NCBI GenBank assembly: GCA_902796455.1
Contig: CADBPH010000364.1
Span: forward strand, 1-26,487
Reading direction: 5' to 3'
From: an uncultured Bacteroidia bacterium
GTDB taxonomy: Bacteria; Bacteroidota; Bacteroidia; Bacteroidales; UBA932
DNA: 26,487 nucleotides
Shown here piece by piece: positions 6,949 through 14,915 of the stretch. The position numbers were made by a program, and so were the translations under genes. A model generated the notes under the pieces. It did not search any database. It had not been told where the DNA came from and saw nothing but the letters and a program-made list of their open reading frames with translations. The number at the start of each line of letters is the position of its first letter. Within the stretch, counting starts at the first letter, position 1.

Positions 6949-8295
6949 ATGAGTTGGAAGGAAATCATCCGCAACAAGTGGTTCAGGATGGCCTTTTGGT
7001 CGCTCCTGTACGTCCTGTGGGTGATCTGGCTCGGAAATTATTGGTGGCTCCTCGGCTTGATCGTCATCTTTGACTACCATATCACCCGGAAGGTGAAATG
7101 GTTGTTCTGGAAGAAAGAATACAAGGAAGGGGAGAAACGCAACGCCCTGCTGGACTGGCTGGATGCCATCATCTTCGCAACGGTGTTCGTCACATTCATC
7201 AATATTTTCTTTTTCCAGGCCTTCAAGATTCCTTCCTCCTCGATGGAAAGTTCGCTCCTCACCGGAGACCACCTCTTCGTGAGCAAGCTGACTTTCGGTC
7301 CCAGGACGCCCCAGACACCCTTGACGATCCCTTTCACGCATAATGTCATTTTCGGGAAAGAGTCTTATTCTACCCTGATCCAGAATGACTACCGCCGCCT
7401 GAAAGGTCTGCGTCATGTCCGCAGGGGCGATTATGTGGTCTTCGGATTCCCGAACGGGGATACAGTCTTGACGAAGGCTCCGGCCGACGATTATTATGCG
7501 GTTTGCCGGACTGTCGGGAAAGATTATGCGGTAAGGACGTATGGTCCGCTGCTGGTCCGCCCCGCCGACAAGAAAGACCACTATGTCAAACGGTGTGTCG
7601 CCGTCGCCGGAGATACCCTCCGGATTGTGGACGGGCAGGTGTACATCAACTCCGCCAAGCAAGAAGTCTGGCCGGGTGTGCAGAACACGTATACCGTCAG
7701 GACCAATGGGACACGGATCAACCTCAGGACGCTCGAAAAGATCGGCCTGAATGTGTCTGAACTGTATTATGATGAATCTCTTCCGGGCTACCCGTCGATG
7801 CCGCTGACGGGGGCGATGCTCACCGAGATCGGCGCATGCGCCAATGTGGAAGAGGTTACCCCGAATGTGGATGTGTACCCTCCGGATTATCCGGATTCGT
7901 ACGTGCTCCTTTTCCCTTTCAGGGAGTCATTCCGCTGGACGCGTGACAATTACGGTCCGCTGTGGATTCCGAAAAAGGGTGTGAGCGTTCCGCTTACGGC
8001 AGAGAATCTGCCGCTTTATGAGCGGATTATCCGGGACTATGAGCACCATGAACTGGTTCTCTCGCCGGACGGCACCATTCTCATTGACGGCGCTCCTGCG
8101 GCGGAGTATACGTTCGGGCAGGATTATTACTTCATGATGGGGGATAACCGGCACAACTCGCTGGACTCCAGGTATTGGGGATTCGTTCCGGAAGACCATG
8201 TCGTCGGAAGACCTTCACTGATCTGGTTATCAACGGATAGCAATAAGCCTTTCCCGAAGAATATCAGATGGCGCAGATTTTTCAAAATTGTGTAG
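6949..8295 (+). CDS. lepB: Signal peptidase I, long Bacteroidota form
   Basis: 448 residues. It cleaves signal peptides from proteins leaving through Sec or Tat, at the outer face of the inner membrane. Hydrophobic segments occupy about 12-42, with a third around 72-92. The catalytic dyad is readable: S98 in the IPSSSM motif and K214 in HYVKRCVAVAGD; the late box MMGDNRHNSLDSRYWG lies near the C terminus. About 120 residues inserted between the Lys box and the final box, plus a longer segment between the Ser and Lys boxes, account for the extra length over E. coli LepB and are usual in Bacteroidota. The start 6 bases after rplT suggests co-expression with ribosomal genes. Confidence 0.95.
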   Translation: MSWKEIIRNKWFRMAFWSLLYVLWVIWLGNYWWLLGLIVIFDYHITRKVKWLFWKKEYKEGEKRNALLDWLDAIIFATVFVTFINIFFFQAFKIPSSSMESSLLTGDHLFVSKLTFGPRTPQTPLTIPFTHNVIFGKESYSTLIQNDYRRLKGLRHVRRGDYVVFGFPNGDTVLTKAPADDYYAVCRTVGKDYAVRTYGPLLVRPADKKDHYVKRCVAVAGDTLRIVDGQVYINSAKQEVWPGVQNTYTVRTNGTRINLRTLEKIGLNVSELYYDESLPGYPSMPLTGAMLTEIGACANVEEVTPNVDVYPPDYPDSYVLLFPFRESFRWTRDNYGPLWIPKKGVSVPLTAENLPLYERIIRDYEHHELVLSPDGTILIDGAPAAEYTFGQDYYFMMGDNRHNSLDSRYWGFVPEDHVVGRPSLIWLSTDSNKPFPKNIRWRRFFKIV

Positions 8296-8300
8296 TTTTC

Positions 8301-8331
8301 TTGGATTTACGAAAATTTAACCCGATATTTG
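8301..8331 (+). promoter_or_regulatory. Promoter for rpmB-rpmG-DUF4295
   Basis: TTG (8301-8303), 20 bases, then GATATTTG (8324-8331) followed by C. Spacing and the TTTGC core match the Bacteroidota consensus; the first T of TAnn is replaced by G. The leader to the rpmB ATG would be about 45 bases. The 86-base gap after lepB holds no convincing terminator, so read-through from lepB is also possible. Confidence 0.55.
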
Positions 8332-8381
8332 CACCCCCGAATTAACGGTTTTTATTTACAGAATATTAAAAAATCAATCAT

Positions 8382-8624
8382 ATGGCAAAGGTTTGTCAAA
8401 TCACTGGAAGGAAGAGAATGATCGGCAACAATGTCGCCCATTCCAAACTGCGCACCAAGCGCGACTTCGGTATCAACCTCAAGACCAAGAAGTTCTGGTC
8501 TGAGGAAGAGCAGAGGTTCATTACACTTAAGGTATCTTGCAAAGGGATGCGGACGATCGAGAAGAATGGTCTCGACGCCACCATCAAAGAAGCCCGCAAG
8601 AAAGGTTTTATTAACGTTGTTTAA
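8382..8624 (+). CDS. rpmB: 50S ribosomal protein L28 (bL28)
   Basis: 80 residues beginning [22 protein letters not shown], the bL28 signature, with the C-terminal [10 protein letters not shown] stretch. Length is normal. It starts the rpmB-rpmG-DUF4295 cluster that is conserved in Bacteroidota. No Shine-Dalgarno is seen; the leader is A/T-rich. Confidence 0.97.
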   Translation: MAKVCQITGRKRMIGNNVAHSKLRTKRDFGINLKTKKFWSEEEQRFITLKVSCKGMRTIEKNGLDATIKEARKKGFINVV

Positions 8625-8635
8625 TTTCAACTGTT

Positions 8636-8824
8636 ATGGCAAAGAAAGCTAAGGGAAACAGGGTGCAGGTCATTCTGGAGTGCACCGAGCAAAAGGAAAG
8701 CGGTGTACCGGGCATGTCGAGATACATCACCACCAAGAACAGGAAGAACACCACTGAGCGTCTGGAGCGCCGGAAATACAACCCGTATCTCCACAAGGTG
8801 ACGCTTCATCGTGAGATCAAGTAA
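8636..8824 (+). CDS. rpmG: 50S ribosomal protein L33 (bL33), zinc-free form
   Basis: 62 residues, with [17 protein letters not shown] and [16 protein letters not shown] typical of bL33. Only one Cys is present (in ILECTEQ), so the CxxC pairs of the zinc-binding form are missing. This is the ordinary C-minus variant and not a defect. It starts 11 bases after rpmB and 19 bases before the DUF4295 gene. Confidence 0.96.
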   Translation: MAKKAKGNRVQVILECTEQKESGVPGMSRYITTKNRKNTTERLERRKYNPYLHKVTLHREIK

Positions 8825-8829
8825 TTATC

Positions 8830-8835
8830 AGGAGG
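8830..8835 (+). promoter_or_regulatory. Strong Shine-Dalgarno before the DUF4295 gene
   Basis: AGGAGG ends 8 bases before the ATG at 8844, the same spacing as at infC. The neighbouring rpmB, rpmI and rplT starts have no such sequence. It lies in the 19-base gap after rpmG, so it is not forced by coding. Confidence 0.8.
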
Positions 8836-8843
8836 ATTGACAT

Positions 8844-9002
8844 ATGGCAAAGAAAGCAGTTGCAACATTCGCCGCGAAGGCCGGCTCCAAGAGCATGGTC
8901 AAGTGCATCCGCATGGACAGGTCTCCCAAGACGGGAGCATACGTGTTCTCCGAGCAGCTTATCGAATCCGGTAAGGAAAAAGAATTCTTCAACAAGAAAT
9001 AA
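8844..9002 (+). CDS. DUF4295 family small ribosome-associated protein
   Basis: 52 residues beginning MAKKAVATFAAKAGSKSMVKC and ending in EKEFFNKK; it is basic and matches the DUF4295 family, found in Bacteroidota right after rpmG. Its position in a ribosomal-protein cluster and its composition point to a ribosomal protein. From memory, a Bacteroidota-specific 50S protein named bL38 was reported from a Flavobacterium johnsoniae ribosome structure; this family may be it, but I cannot confirm the match here. A terminator follows 20 bases after the stop, closing the cluster. The strong Shine-Dalgarno upstream is unusual for this phylum and suggests special translational control. Confidence 0.88.
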   Translation: MAKKAVATFAAKAGSKSMVKCIRMDRSPKTGAYVFSEQLIESGKEKEFFNKK

Positions 9003-9021
9003 GGAATTCTCCGTCGCATCT

Positions 9022-9055
9022 TTCGGGCCTGGCTTTGCCGGGCCCGAGTTGTTTT
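9022..9055 (+). terminator. Rho-independent terminator after the DUF4295 gene
   Basis: GC-rich stem 9023-9033 with 9037-9047 (11 bp, including one T-G wobble) around a TTT loop, followed by TTGTTTT at 9049-9055. It separates the ribosomal-protein cluster from ftsY. Confidence 0.85.
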
Positions 9056-9074
9056 AAATCTGCTGCATTTTTGT

Positions 9075-9082
9075 TATATTTG
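9075..9082 (+). promoter_or_regulatory. Promoter -7 element for ftsY
   Basis: TATATTTG followed by C fits TAnnTTTGC. It lies 22 bases before the ftsY ATG, giving a leader of about 16 bases. A TTG at 9049-9051 is the best -33 candidate, but the 23-base gap is longer than ideal, and it falls inside the T-tract of the preceding terminator. Confidence 0.6.
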
Positions 9083-9104
9083 CCAGATAATAACGAAATG
9101 CCGG

Positions 9105-10037
9105 ATGGGACTGTTTTCAAAAGGAGTCAAGAAGACCAATGAGACTTTCTGGGGAAAGCTCTCACGAGCCATCGTGGGGCGTTCCCGTGTGGATGATGAC
9201 GTGCTGGATGCCATCGAGGAAGCCCTGGTCTCCTCGGATATGGGCGTTGACACGACGCTGAAACTCATCGATAACCTGGAAGACCGGGTGGAGCGGGACA
9301 AATACATGTCCCTGGATGAGCTGGTAGACATTCTGCGTGATGAAATCGCCCGTCTGCTCGAAGCGGAAGGGGCGCGGGATGCCGAGCCGTTCGATTTCTC
9401 CAAGAAGCCCTATGTCATGCTGGTGGTCGGTGTCAACGGCGTCGGCAAAACCACAACCATCGGCAAGCTGGCCGCTTCGCTGAAGGCCCGCGGGAAAAAA
9501 GTTGTGCTCGGTGCGGCGGATACGTTCCGTGCCGCTGCCGTGGAACAGCTGCAAATCTGGGCGGACCGGGCCGGCGTGGATATCGTCCGTCAGGAAATGG
9601 GGTCCGATCCGGCCTCCGTGGCCTACGATACGGTCCGTGCCGCTGTCGCGCGGGGAGCGGATGTCGTCCTGATTGATACGGCGGGACGCCTGCATAACCG
9701 GGTGGACTTGATGAATGAACTGACCAAGATCCGCAATGTCATCCGGAAAGTTGTCCCGGACGGCCCGCATGACGTGATGCTGGTCCTGGACGCGACTACC
9801 GGGCAGAATGCGTTCCAGCAGGCGCGGGAGTTTTCCCGTGCTACGGATGTCACCTCCCTGGCTGTCACGAAACTGGACGGCTCCGCCAAGGGAGGCGTGG
9901 TTGTCGGAATCGTGGACCAGTTCCATATTCCGATCCACTTTGTCGGTATCGGCGAAGGAATCGATGACCTGAAGGTGTTCGACCGGAAAGAGTTTGCCTC
10001 TTCGCTCTTCGCGAAAGAGGATTTGGATAAGAAATAG
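9105..10037 (+). CDS. ftsY: Signal recognition particle receptor FtsY
   Basis: 310 residues. It is the membrane-associated SRP GTPase that docks ribosome-SRP complexes at the Sec translocon. The N-domain helical bundle (about 12-90) precedes the G domain: P-loop GVNGVGKT (109-116), DTFRAAAVEQL (139-149, SRP-specific insertion region), DTAGR (191-195) and TKLDGSAKGG (255-264). There is no long acidic A domain as in E. coli FtsY; a short form is common outside gamma-proteobacteria. The ATG at 9105 gives the usual MGLFSK opening. pheT starts 18 bases after the stop, so the two are probably co-transcribed. Confidence 0.97.
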   Translation: MGLFSKGVKKTNETFWGKLSRAIVGRSRVDDDVLDAIEEALVSSDMGVDTTLKLIDNLEDRVERDKYMSLDELVDILRDEIARLLEAEGARDAEPFDFSKKPYVMLVVGVNGVGKTTTIGKLAASLKARGKKVVLGAADTFRAAAVEQLQIWADRAGVDIVRQEMGSDPASVAYDTVRAAVARGADVVLIDTAGRLHNRVDLMNELTKIRNVIRKVVPDGPHDVMLVLDATTGQNAFQQAREFSRATDVTSLAVTKLDGSAKGGVVVGIVDQFHIPIHFVGIGEGIDDLKVFDRKEFASSLFAKEDLDKK

Positions 10038-10055
10038 GAAAAAGAACAATCAGAT

Positions 10056-12506
10056 ATGAAACTTTCTTACAGTTGGCTCAAAGAGTACATTGACTGTGCA
10101 CTGACTCCGCAGGAGATTGCGGATGCCATCACATCCATCGGTATCGAAGTCGATGCCGTTTCGGTTCAGGAGATGATCCCCGGTTCACTTGCCGGAGTTG
10201 TTGTGGCGAAAGTCGTGGAATGCGAGCCGCATCCGGATTCGGACCATCTGCATGTCACCCGGGTGGATGATGGTACCGGTGAATTGCTTACGGTTGTCTG
10301 CGGTGCTCCCAACGTGGCGGCGGGCCAGAAAGTCCTGCTGGCGAAAATCGGCACCGTCCTGCCGGGCGATTTCAAGATCAAGAAGTCCAAAATCCGCGGT
10401 GTGGAGTCCTTCGGCATGATCTGCGCGGAGGATGAACTGGGAATCGGCGAGGATCACGCCGGAATCATGGTGCTGCCGGAAGATGCCGTGGTCGGTACGC
10501 CGGCGAAGGAGTATCTCCAGTTGAAAGATGAAGCCGTCATCGAATACGAGATTACGGCAAACCGGGTGGATGCGGCCTCCCACATCGGTGTGGCGCGCGA
10601 CCTGTACGCCTGGCTGCGTCATAACGGGATCCCTTGCACGTTGAAATATCCGGATGTATCTGCTTTCGCGGCGGGTGCAGACAGTGAGGACCATATTCCG
10701 GTCGAGGTCCGGTGCCCGGAGGGAGCTCCGCGGTATATCGGCCTGACGATCAAGGATGTCAAGGTCGGTCCTTCGCCGCAGTGGCTGCAGGACCATCTGC
10801 TTTCGATCGGTCTCCGTCCGATCAACAATGTCGTGGACATCTCCAATTTTGTCCTTTTCGAGCTCGGACAGCCCCTGCATACCTTCGATGCCGGCAAGAT
10901 CGGTGGACGTAAAGTCATTGTCCGCCGTGCCGTGGAAGGCGAGAAGATGAAAACACTTGACGGCATCGAGCGCGTCCTTTCGGCGGAAGACCTGGTCATC
11001 GCCGACACGGAGCGGCCGATGTGCATCGCCGGCGTGTTCGGCGGAGAAGATTCCGGTGTGACGGGCGAGACGACGGAAGTTTTCCTCGAAGCGGCGTATT
11101 TCGATCCCGGTTCGATCCGCAAGACGTCCAAGCGTCACGGATTGCAGACGGATGCCTCGTTCCGGTATGAGCGGGGAGCCGATCCGCAGGTGACCGGTTA
11201 TGCCGCCCGCCGTGCTGCGCTGCTGATCTGCGCGCTCTCAGGCGGCCATATCAGCGGTCCGGTGACGGAGATCGTTTCTCCGGAGCTGCCCGGCCGTTGC
11301 GAAATCGAACTGGATTACAGCCGTATCGAGAACCTGATCGGGAAAAAGATCGGTTTTGATACCATCGAAGAAATCCTTACGGCGCTGGGATATGACTTCG
11401 TCGAGAAGAAACCGGGCGGAGCCCGGGTGCTGGCGCCATCCTACATGATTGACGTGACGCGCGAGTGCGATGTCGTCGAGGAGGTGCTCCGCATATATGG
11501 GTATAACAACATCGAATTGCCTTCTTCGATGCGCATGTCGGTTTCCCCGACGCCCTCGCCGGATCCGGAAGCCGTTCGGAATTATATCTCCAATTTCCTG
11601 GCAGCCAACGGCTTCGTGGAGACGATGAATAATTCCCTGACCAAGAGCAGCCTGTACGCCGGCTTGGAGACTTTCCCCGAGTCCGCGTGTGTCGGCATCG
11701 TCAATCCGCTCAGTTCCGACCTCAATGTCATGCGTCAGACCCTGCTGCTGGGCGGTCTGGAAGTGATTGCATACAATATCAACCGGCAGGTGTCCACCAT
11801 CCGGAGTTTTGAATATGGCAGCGTATACCGCCGGCTTCCGGAAGGGGATGGAACCACCCTTTCTTCCTATGAGGAGCATCCTTGCTTCGCCCTGTTCATG
11901 ACCGGTCCGGCCGAGAAGACTTGGCGGCTCGATGCGCAGAAGGGCAGCTATTTCCAGCTCAAAGGGTATCTGGAACTCCTGCTCCGCCGTTACGGCGTGG
12001 ATATTTACGATTTGCAGACCCGGCCCGCCCCGGCTGACCTCTTCTCCGAAGGAATGGTTTACCTGCTTCCCGGCGGAAAGAAGGAGTTGGCCGTCATGGG
12101 TACCATCCGTCCGTCCCTGGCCAAGAAATTCGATATCCGCCAGAGTGTTTTCGCGGCGGAAATCAACTGGCCGGTCTTGTTGGAACTGATTTCCCGTGTC
12201 AAGGTGAAATTCAATGAGTTGCCCCGCTTCCCGGAGGTGCGCCGCGACTTGGCGCTGTTGGTGGACGAGTCCGTTACCTATGCCGATCTCCGGCGGAGTG
12301 CCCTGCGTGTGGCCAAGAAATTGCTGAAGCAGGTCACGCTCTTTGATGTATACCGGGGGGACAAGATTCCTGCAGGCAAGAAACAATATGCGCTGGGATT
12401 CGTCCTTCAGGATATGGAGAAGACGTTGACTGACAATGAGGTGGAAAAAGTCGTCAGCAAATTGCTCGCGACCTTCCAGCATGAATTCGGTGCACAACTC
12501 AGGTAA
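10056..12506 (+). CDS. pheT: Phenylalanyl-tRNA synthetase beta subunit
   Basis: 816 residues, full length. Together with PheS it forms the alpha2-beta2 enzyme that charges tRNA-Phe; pheS is not in this window. Domains: N-terminal B1 region (MKLSYSWLKEYI), tRNA-binding OB fold (about 40-155, with PHPDSDHLHV), B3/B4 editing domain (about 210-390, including RPINNVVDISN and RHGLQTDASFRYERG), B5 (about 405-475), the catalytic-like core (about 480-690) and the C-terminal FDX-ACB anticodon domain (about 720-816, with FNELPRFPEVRRDLAL). It follows ftsY by 18 bases, and the lipoprotein gene starts 1 base after its stop. Confidence 0.96.
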   Translation: MKLSYSWLKEYIDCALTPQEIADAITSIGIEVDAVSVQEMIPGSLAGVVVAKVVECEPHPDSDHLHVTRVDDGTGELLTVVCGAPNVAAGQKVLLAKIGTVLPGDFKIKKSKIRGVESFGMICAEDELGIGEDHAGIMVLPEDAVVGTPAKEYLQLKDEAVIEYEITANRVDAASHIGVARDLYAWLRHNGIPCTLKYPDVSAFAAGADSEDHIPVEVRCPEGAPRYIGLTIKDVKVGPSPQWLQDHLLSIGLRPINNVVDISNFVLFELGQPLHTFDAGKIGGRKVIVRRAVEGEKMKTLDGIERVLSAEDLVIADTERPMCIAGVFGGEDSGVTGETTEVFLEAAYFDPGSIRKTSKRHGLQTDASFRYERGADPQVTGYAARRAALLICALSGGHISGPVTEIVSPELPGRCEIELDYSRIENLIGKKIGFDTIEEILTALGYDFVEKKPGGARVLAPSYMIDVTRECDVVEEVLRIYGYNNIELPSSMRMSVSPTPSPDPEAVRNYISNFLAANGFVETMNNSLTKSSLYAGLETFPESACVGIVNPLSSDLNVMRQTLLLGGLEVIAYNINRQVSTIRSFEYGSVYRRLPEGDGTTLSSYEEHPCFALFMTGPAEKTWRLDAQKGSYFQLKGYLELLLRRYGVDIYDLQTRPAPADLFSEGMVYLLPGGKKELAVMGTIRPSLAKKFDIRQSVFAAEINWPVLLELISRVKVKFNELPRFPEVRRDLALLVDESVTYADLRRSALRVAKKLLKQVTLFDVYRGDKIPAGKKQYALGFVLQDMEKTLTDNEVEKVVSKLLATFQHEFGAQLR

Positions 12507-12507
12507 G

Positions 12508-12969
12508 ATGCGCGGTGCGGGACGTTTTCTGATGCCGGTTCTGGCGGCGGTGCTGCTTTTTTCCTGCGGGAAGAAGGCGGAGGTGATACCGCCTGCCAAA
12601 ATGGCCCGGATTTATGCCGACATGTTCCTGGTGGATCAGTGGATCGTCACAAAGAATCTGCTCCGCCAGACAGATACGATGCAGGTGTATGAACCGGTCC
12701 TGCGGAAGTACGGCTATACGGTAGCCGATTACCGCAAGTCGCTGGACGTCTACATGGGCGATCCGGAGCGGATGTACCGGATTGTCGGAAAAAGCAAGTC
12801 CCTGCTCGAAAAGCGCGTCAAAGAATTGGAAATCGCTGAAAGAGAAGCGGAGCGCAGGGATACCCTGTCCCGGGATGCCGGTGCGGCCCCGCGGCAGAAA
12901 GTAGATACATTGAGTCATCCAAAGAGGTCCCATGGAAAGAATCGCGGCAAAGTACGTATACACTCTTGA
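12508..12969 (+). CDS. DUF4296 family lipoprotein
   Basis: 153 residues from the ATG at 12508, directly after the pheT stop. A signal peptide with lipobox LLFSC (Cys at residue 20) predicts a lipid-anchored envelope protein. The body (about 27-100: KMARIYADMFLVDQWI, YGYTVADYRKSLDVYMGDPE) fits DUF4296, a Bacteroidota family of unknown function, and a charged, low-complexity tail follows. Its last 38 bases overlap the amidohydrolase start in another frame. A longer version beginning inside pheT is possible, but would bury the signal peptide. Confidence 0.78.
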   Translation: MRGAGRFLMPVLAAVLLFSCGKKAEVIPPAKMARIYADMFLVDQWIVTKNLLRQTDTMQVYEPVLRKYGYTVADYRKSLDVYMGDPERMYRIVGKSKSLLEKRVKELEIAEREAERRDTLSRDAGAAPRQKVDTLSHPKRSHGKNRGKVRIHS

Positions 12970-14146
12970 GGGGAAGGACCCGATTGTCGAGGGCTATGTA
13001 GCGTTTGACGACACGGGGTGCATCCGCTCGGTCGGACCCTGTACGGATTATGCGTCGGAGGCGGTCCGTTATGACGGTGCGCTGGTCCCCGGCTTTGTCA
13101 ATGCCCATTGCCATGTGGAACTGTCTTATATGAAAGGACTCTTCCGCAAAGGAACGGGGATGGCCGGTTTTATCGACCAGATCAATGCCCTGCGGGATAC
13201 GTGCCCCCAGGAAGAAAAGGTGGCCGGCATCGCCCGGTGGATGCAGACGCTGTGGGACCGGGGAGTCAGTGCCATGGCGGACATCAGCAACTGTGCGGAT
13301 TCATTTGCCGTGAAAGCCGCTTCTCCCCTGTATACGCGGACTTTCCTGGAAGTGTTCGGGACGGAGCCGCAGGATGTCCCGGCTGTGATGGAAGGGGCTT
13401 TCCGCCTGCAGGATTCCGCCCGCGCCCTGGGACTGGATGCGGCGCCGACGCCCCATGCATGTTACACGATGAGCCCGGAGTTGCTGACGGCGTCCAGCGC
13501 AGCGGCGCTTTCTGCGGGCTTCTTGTCCTATCACAGTGAAGAGTCCGAAGAGGAAGAAATGATGCTGCGTTACGGGAATGGGCCCATGTACGAAAACCGG
13601 GTGAAGGCCGGGATGCGTACGCCGCCTGTGACGGGAGATTCTTCACTGATGTATTTCCTGGACCGGTTGGAAAAAGTGCACCCCGCCCCGTATGACGAAC
13701 ATGTCCTCCTGGTGCATGAGGTTTGCATGGACCGCCCGGGCATGGAAGCGGTGAAAGCGCGTTTCCGCCATGCTTTCGTGGCACTTTGCCCCCTTTCCAA
13801 CATATTTATCCATCGTGCGTTGCCTCCGGTGAGAGAGATGCGTTCCGCGGGCATGCGGCTTTGCCTCGGCACGGATTCGCTCTCCAGCAATGACGACCTG
13901 GATATGGTGCGCGAGATGTTCTGTCTGCAGGAGAATTTCCCGGATATCCCGTTTGGGGAAATCCTGGACTGGGCCTGTCTGGGCGGAGCAGAATTCCTCT
14001 CCAAGGAGGATGAACTCGGGACGTTGTCCCCGGGCAAGCACCCCGGCATTGTGCTGATCGACCATCTGGACAGGGACGGGCGCCTCACGACGGCCAGTAC
14101 TTCACGGCGTCTGGTCGCATCCGCCGTCAGGAGGGACCGGCCATGA
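12932..14146 (+). CDS. Metal-dependent amidohydrolase, possible deaminase
   Basis: 404 residues of the amidohydrolase superfamily, ATZ/TRZ-SsnA-like branch, probably cytoplasmic. Metal ligands are readable in order: H59 and H61 in NAHCHVE, H201 and E204 in YHSEES, H262 in LLVHEV and D315 in GTDSLSSND; H175 (PTPHACY) may help substrate binding. Members of this branch deaminate or dechlorinate purine-like and other N-heterocyclic rings; the aminodeoxyfutalosine deaminases of menaquinone synthesis are relatives. The substrate cannot be read here, and no other futalosine-pathway gene is visible. It overlaps the DUF4296 lipoprotein by 38 bases and the radical SAM gene by 4, so the three are likely co-translated. 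Confidence 0.85.
   Translation: MERIAAKYVYTLEGKDPIVEGYVAFDDTGCIRSVGPCTDYASEAVRYDGALVPGFVNAHCHVELSYMKGLFRKGTGMAGFIDQINALRDTCPQEEKVAGIARWMQTLWDRGVSAMADISNCADSFAVKAASPLYTRTFLEVFGTEPQDVPAVMEGAFRLQDSARALGLDAAPTPHACYTMSPELLTASSAAALSAGFLSYHSEESEEEEMMLRYGNGPMYENRVKAGMRTPPVTGDSSLMYFLDRLEKVHPAPYDEHVLLVHEVCMDRPGMEAVKARFRHAFVALCPLSNIFIHRALPPVREMRSAGMRLCLGTDSLSSNDDLDMVREMFCLQENFPDIPFGEILDWACLGGAEFLSKEDELGTLSPGKHPGIVLIDHLDRDGRLTTASTSRRLVASAVRRDRP
14129..14134 (+). promoter_or_regulatory. AGGAGG before the radical SAM gene
   Basis: AGGAGG lies 8 bases before the ATG at 14143, the spacing seen at infC and DUF4295. Here it also encodes two Arg codons near the end of the amidohydrolase, so it may be chance. 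Confidence 0.4.
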
Positions 14147-14898
14147 TGCGGGAAGAATTGGTTTTCGGCCCGATTTTCAGTCGCAGGCTGGGTTCCTCGC
14201 TGGGTATCAATTTGTTGCCAACCCGTGGGAAATTATGTAATTTCGACTGCATCTATTGCGAATGCGGCTGGAACAAGGATGGACGGGAGGACCGGACCCT
14301 TCCGACTCCCGGGCAGTTGCAGGACGCCCTGGAAGCGGCGTTGAAGGATTGTGCCGGCCGTAGCATCGGAATCGATTCCATTACCTTCTCCGGGGACGGA
14401 GAGCCTACGCTTCATCCGGATTTCCCTGAAATGGTGGACATTACATTGGCGCTTCGGAACAAGTATGCTCCCTCGGCGAAGGTTTCGGTCTTGTCCAATG
14501 CGACGCGCCTCGGCCGGGAACCTGTTTTCCAGGCCTTGCGCAAAGTGGACAATCCGATCCTGAAAATCGATGCTCCTACCGATGAACTGGCCGCGCGGAT
14601 CAACCGGCCCGCCCGGGATTACCATGTGCGGGCGGTGGTCGAAAATCTCAAGCGCTTTGAAGGGAATTTTATCTTGCAGACGATGTTCCTGCGGAGCGGG
14701 GATTTCGATTCTTCCTCTCCGGAAGTGCTGCAGGGATGGATGGATCTGGTCCGTGAGCTGCATCCGCGTGAGATCATGGTTTATACCTTGGACCGGGAGG
14801 CGCCGCAGGCGGGTTTGGAAAAGTTTACGGTCGGGCAGATGCGCGAATGTGTCCGTCCGCTGTTGGAAGAAGGATTCCAGATACAAATCAAAGGATAA
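14143..14898 (+). CDS. Radical SAM protein, COG0731-like
   Basis: 251 residues. The [4Fe-4S] cluster motif CxxxCxxC is at C32, C36 and C39 (LCNFDCIYCECGW), with an extra C41. A GGE-like SAM motif appears as FSGDGEPTLHPDF (about 88-100). The general shape is that of the COG0731 group of Fe-S oxidoreductases, which includes wyosine-synthesis relatives; the actual reaction is unknown. There are no further Cys clusters, so it probably carries a single cluster. The start overlaps the amidohydrolase stop (ATGATG; the second ATG at 14146 is equally possible), indicating coupled translation. Confidence 0.82.
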   Translation: MMREELVFGPIFSRRLGSSLGINLLPTRGKLCNFDCIYCECGWNKDGREDRTLPTPGQLQDALEAALKDCAGRSIGIDSITFSGDGEPTLHPDFPEMVDITLALRNKYAPSAKVSVLSNATRLGREPVFQALRKVDNPILKIDAPTDELAARINRPARDYHVRAVVENLKRFEGNFILQTMFLRSGDFDSSSPEVLQGWMDLVRELHPREIMVYTLDREAPQAGLEKFTVGQMRECVRPLLEEGFQIQIKG

Positions 14899-14915
14899 TC
14901 ATTACCTACTATACA

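Noticed and set aside
6625..7662. Minus-strand open frame opposite rplT and lepB
   Set aside because: Crosses two conserved genes; shadow only.
8636..8824. bL33 with missing zinc cysteines as a defect
   Set aside because: Zinc-free bL33 is a common normal form.
11238..12599. Long minus-strand open frame opposite pheT
   Set aside because: Shadow of pheT and the lipoprotein start; no motif or signal peptide supports it.
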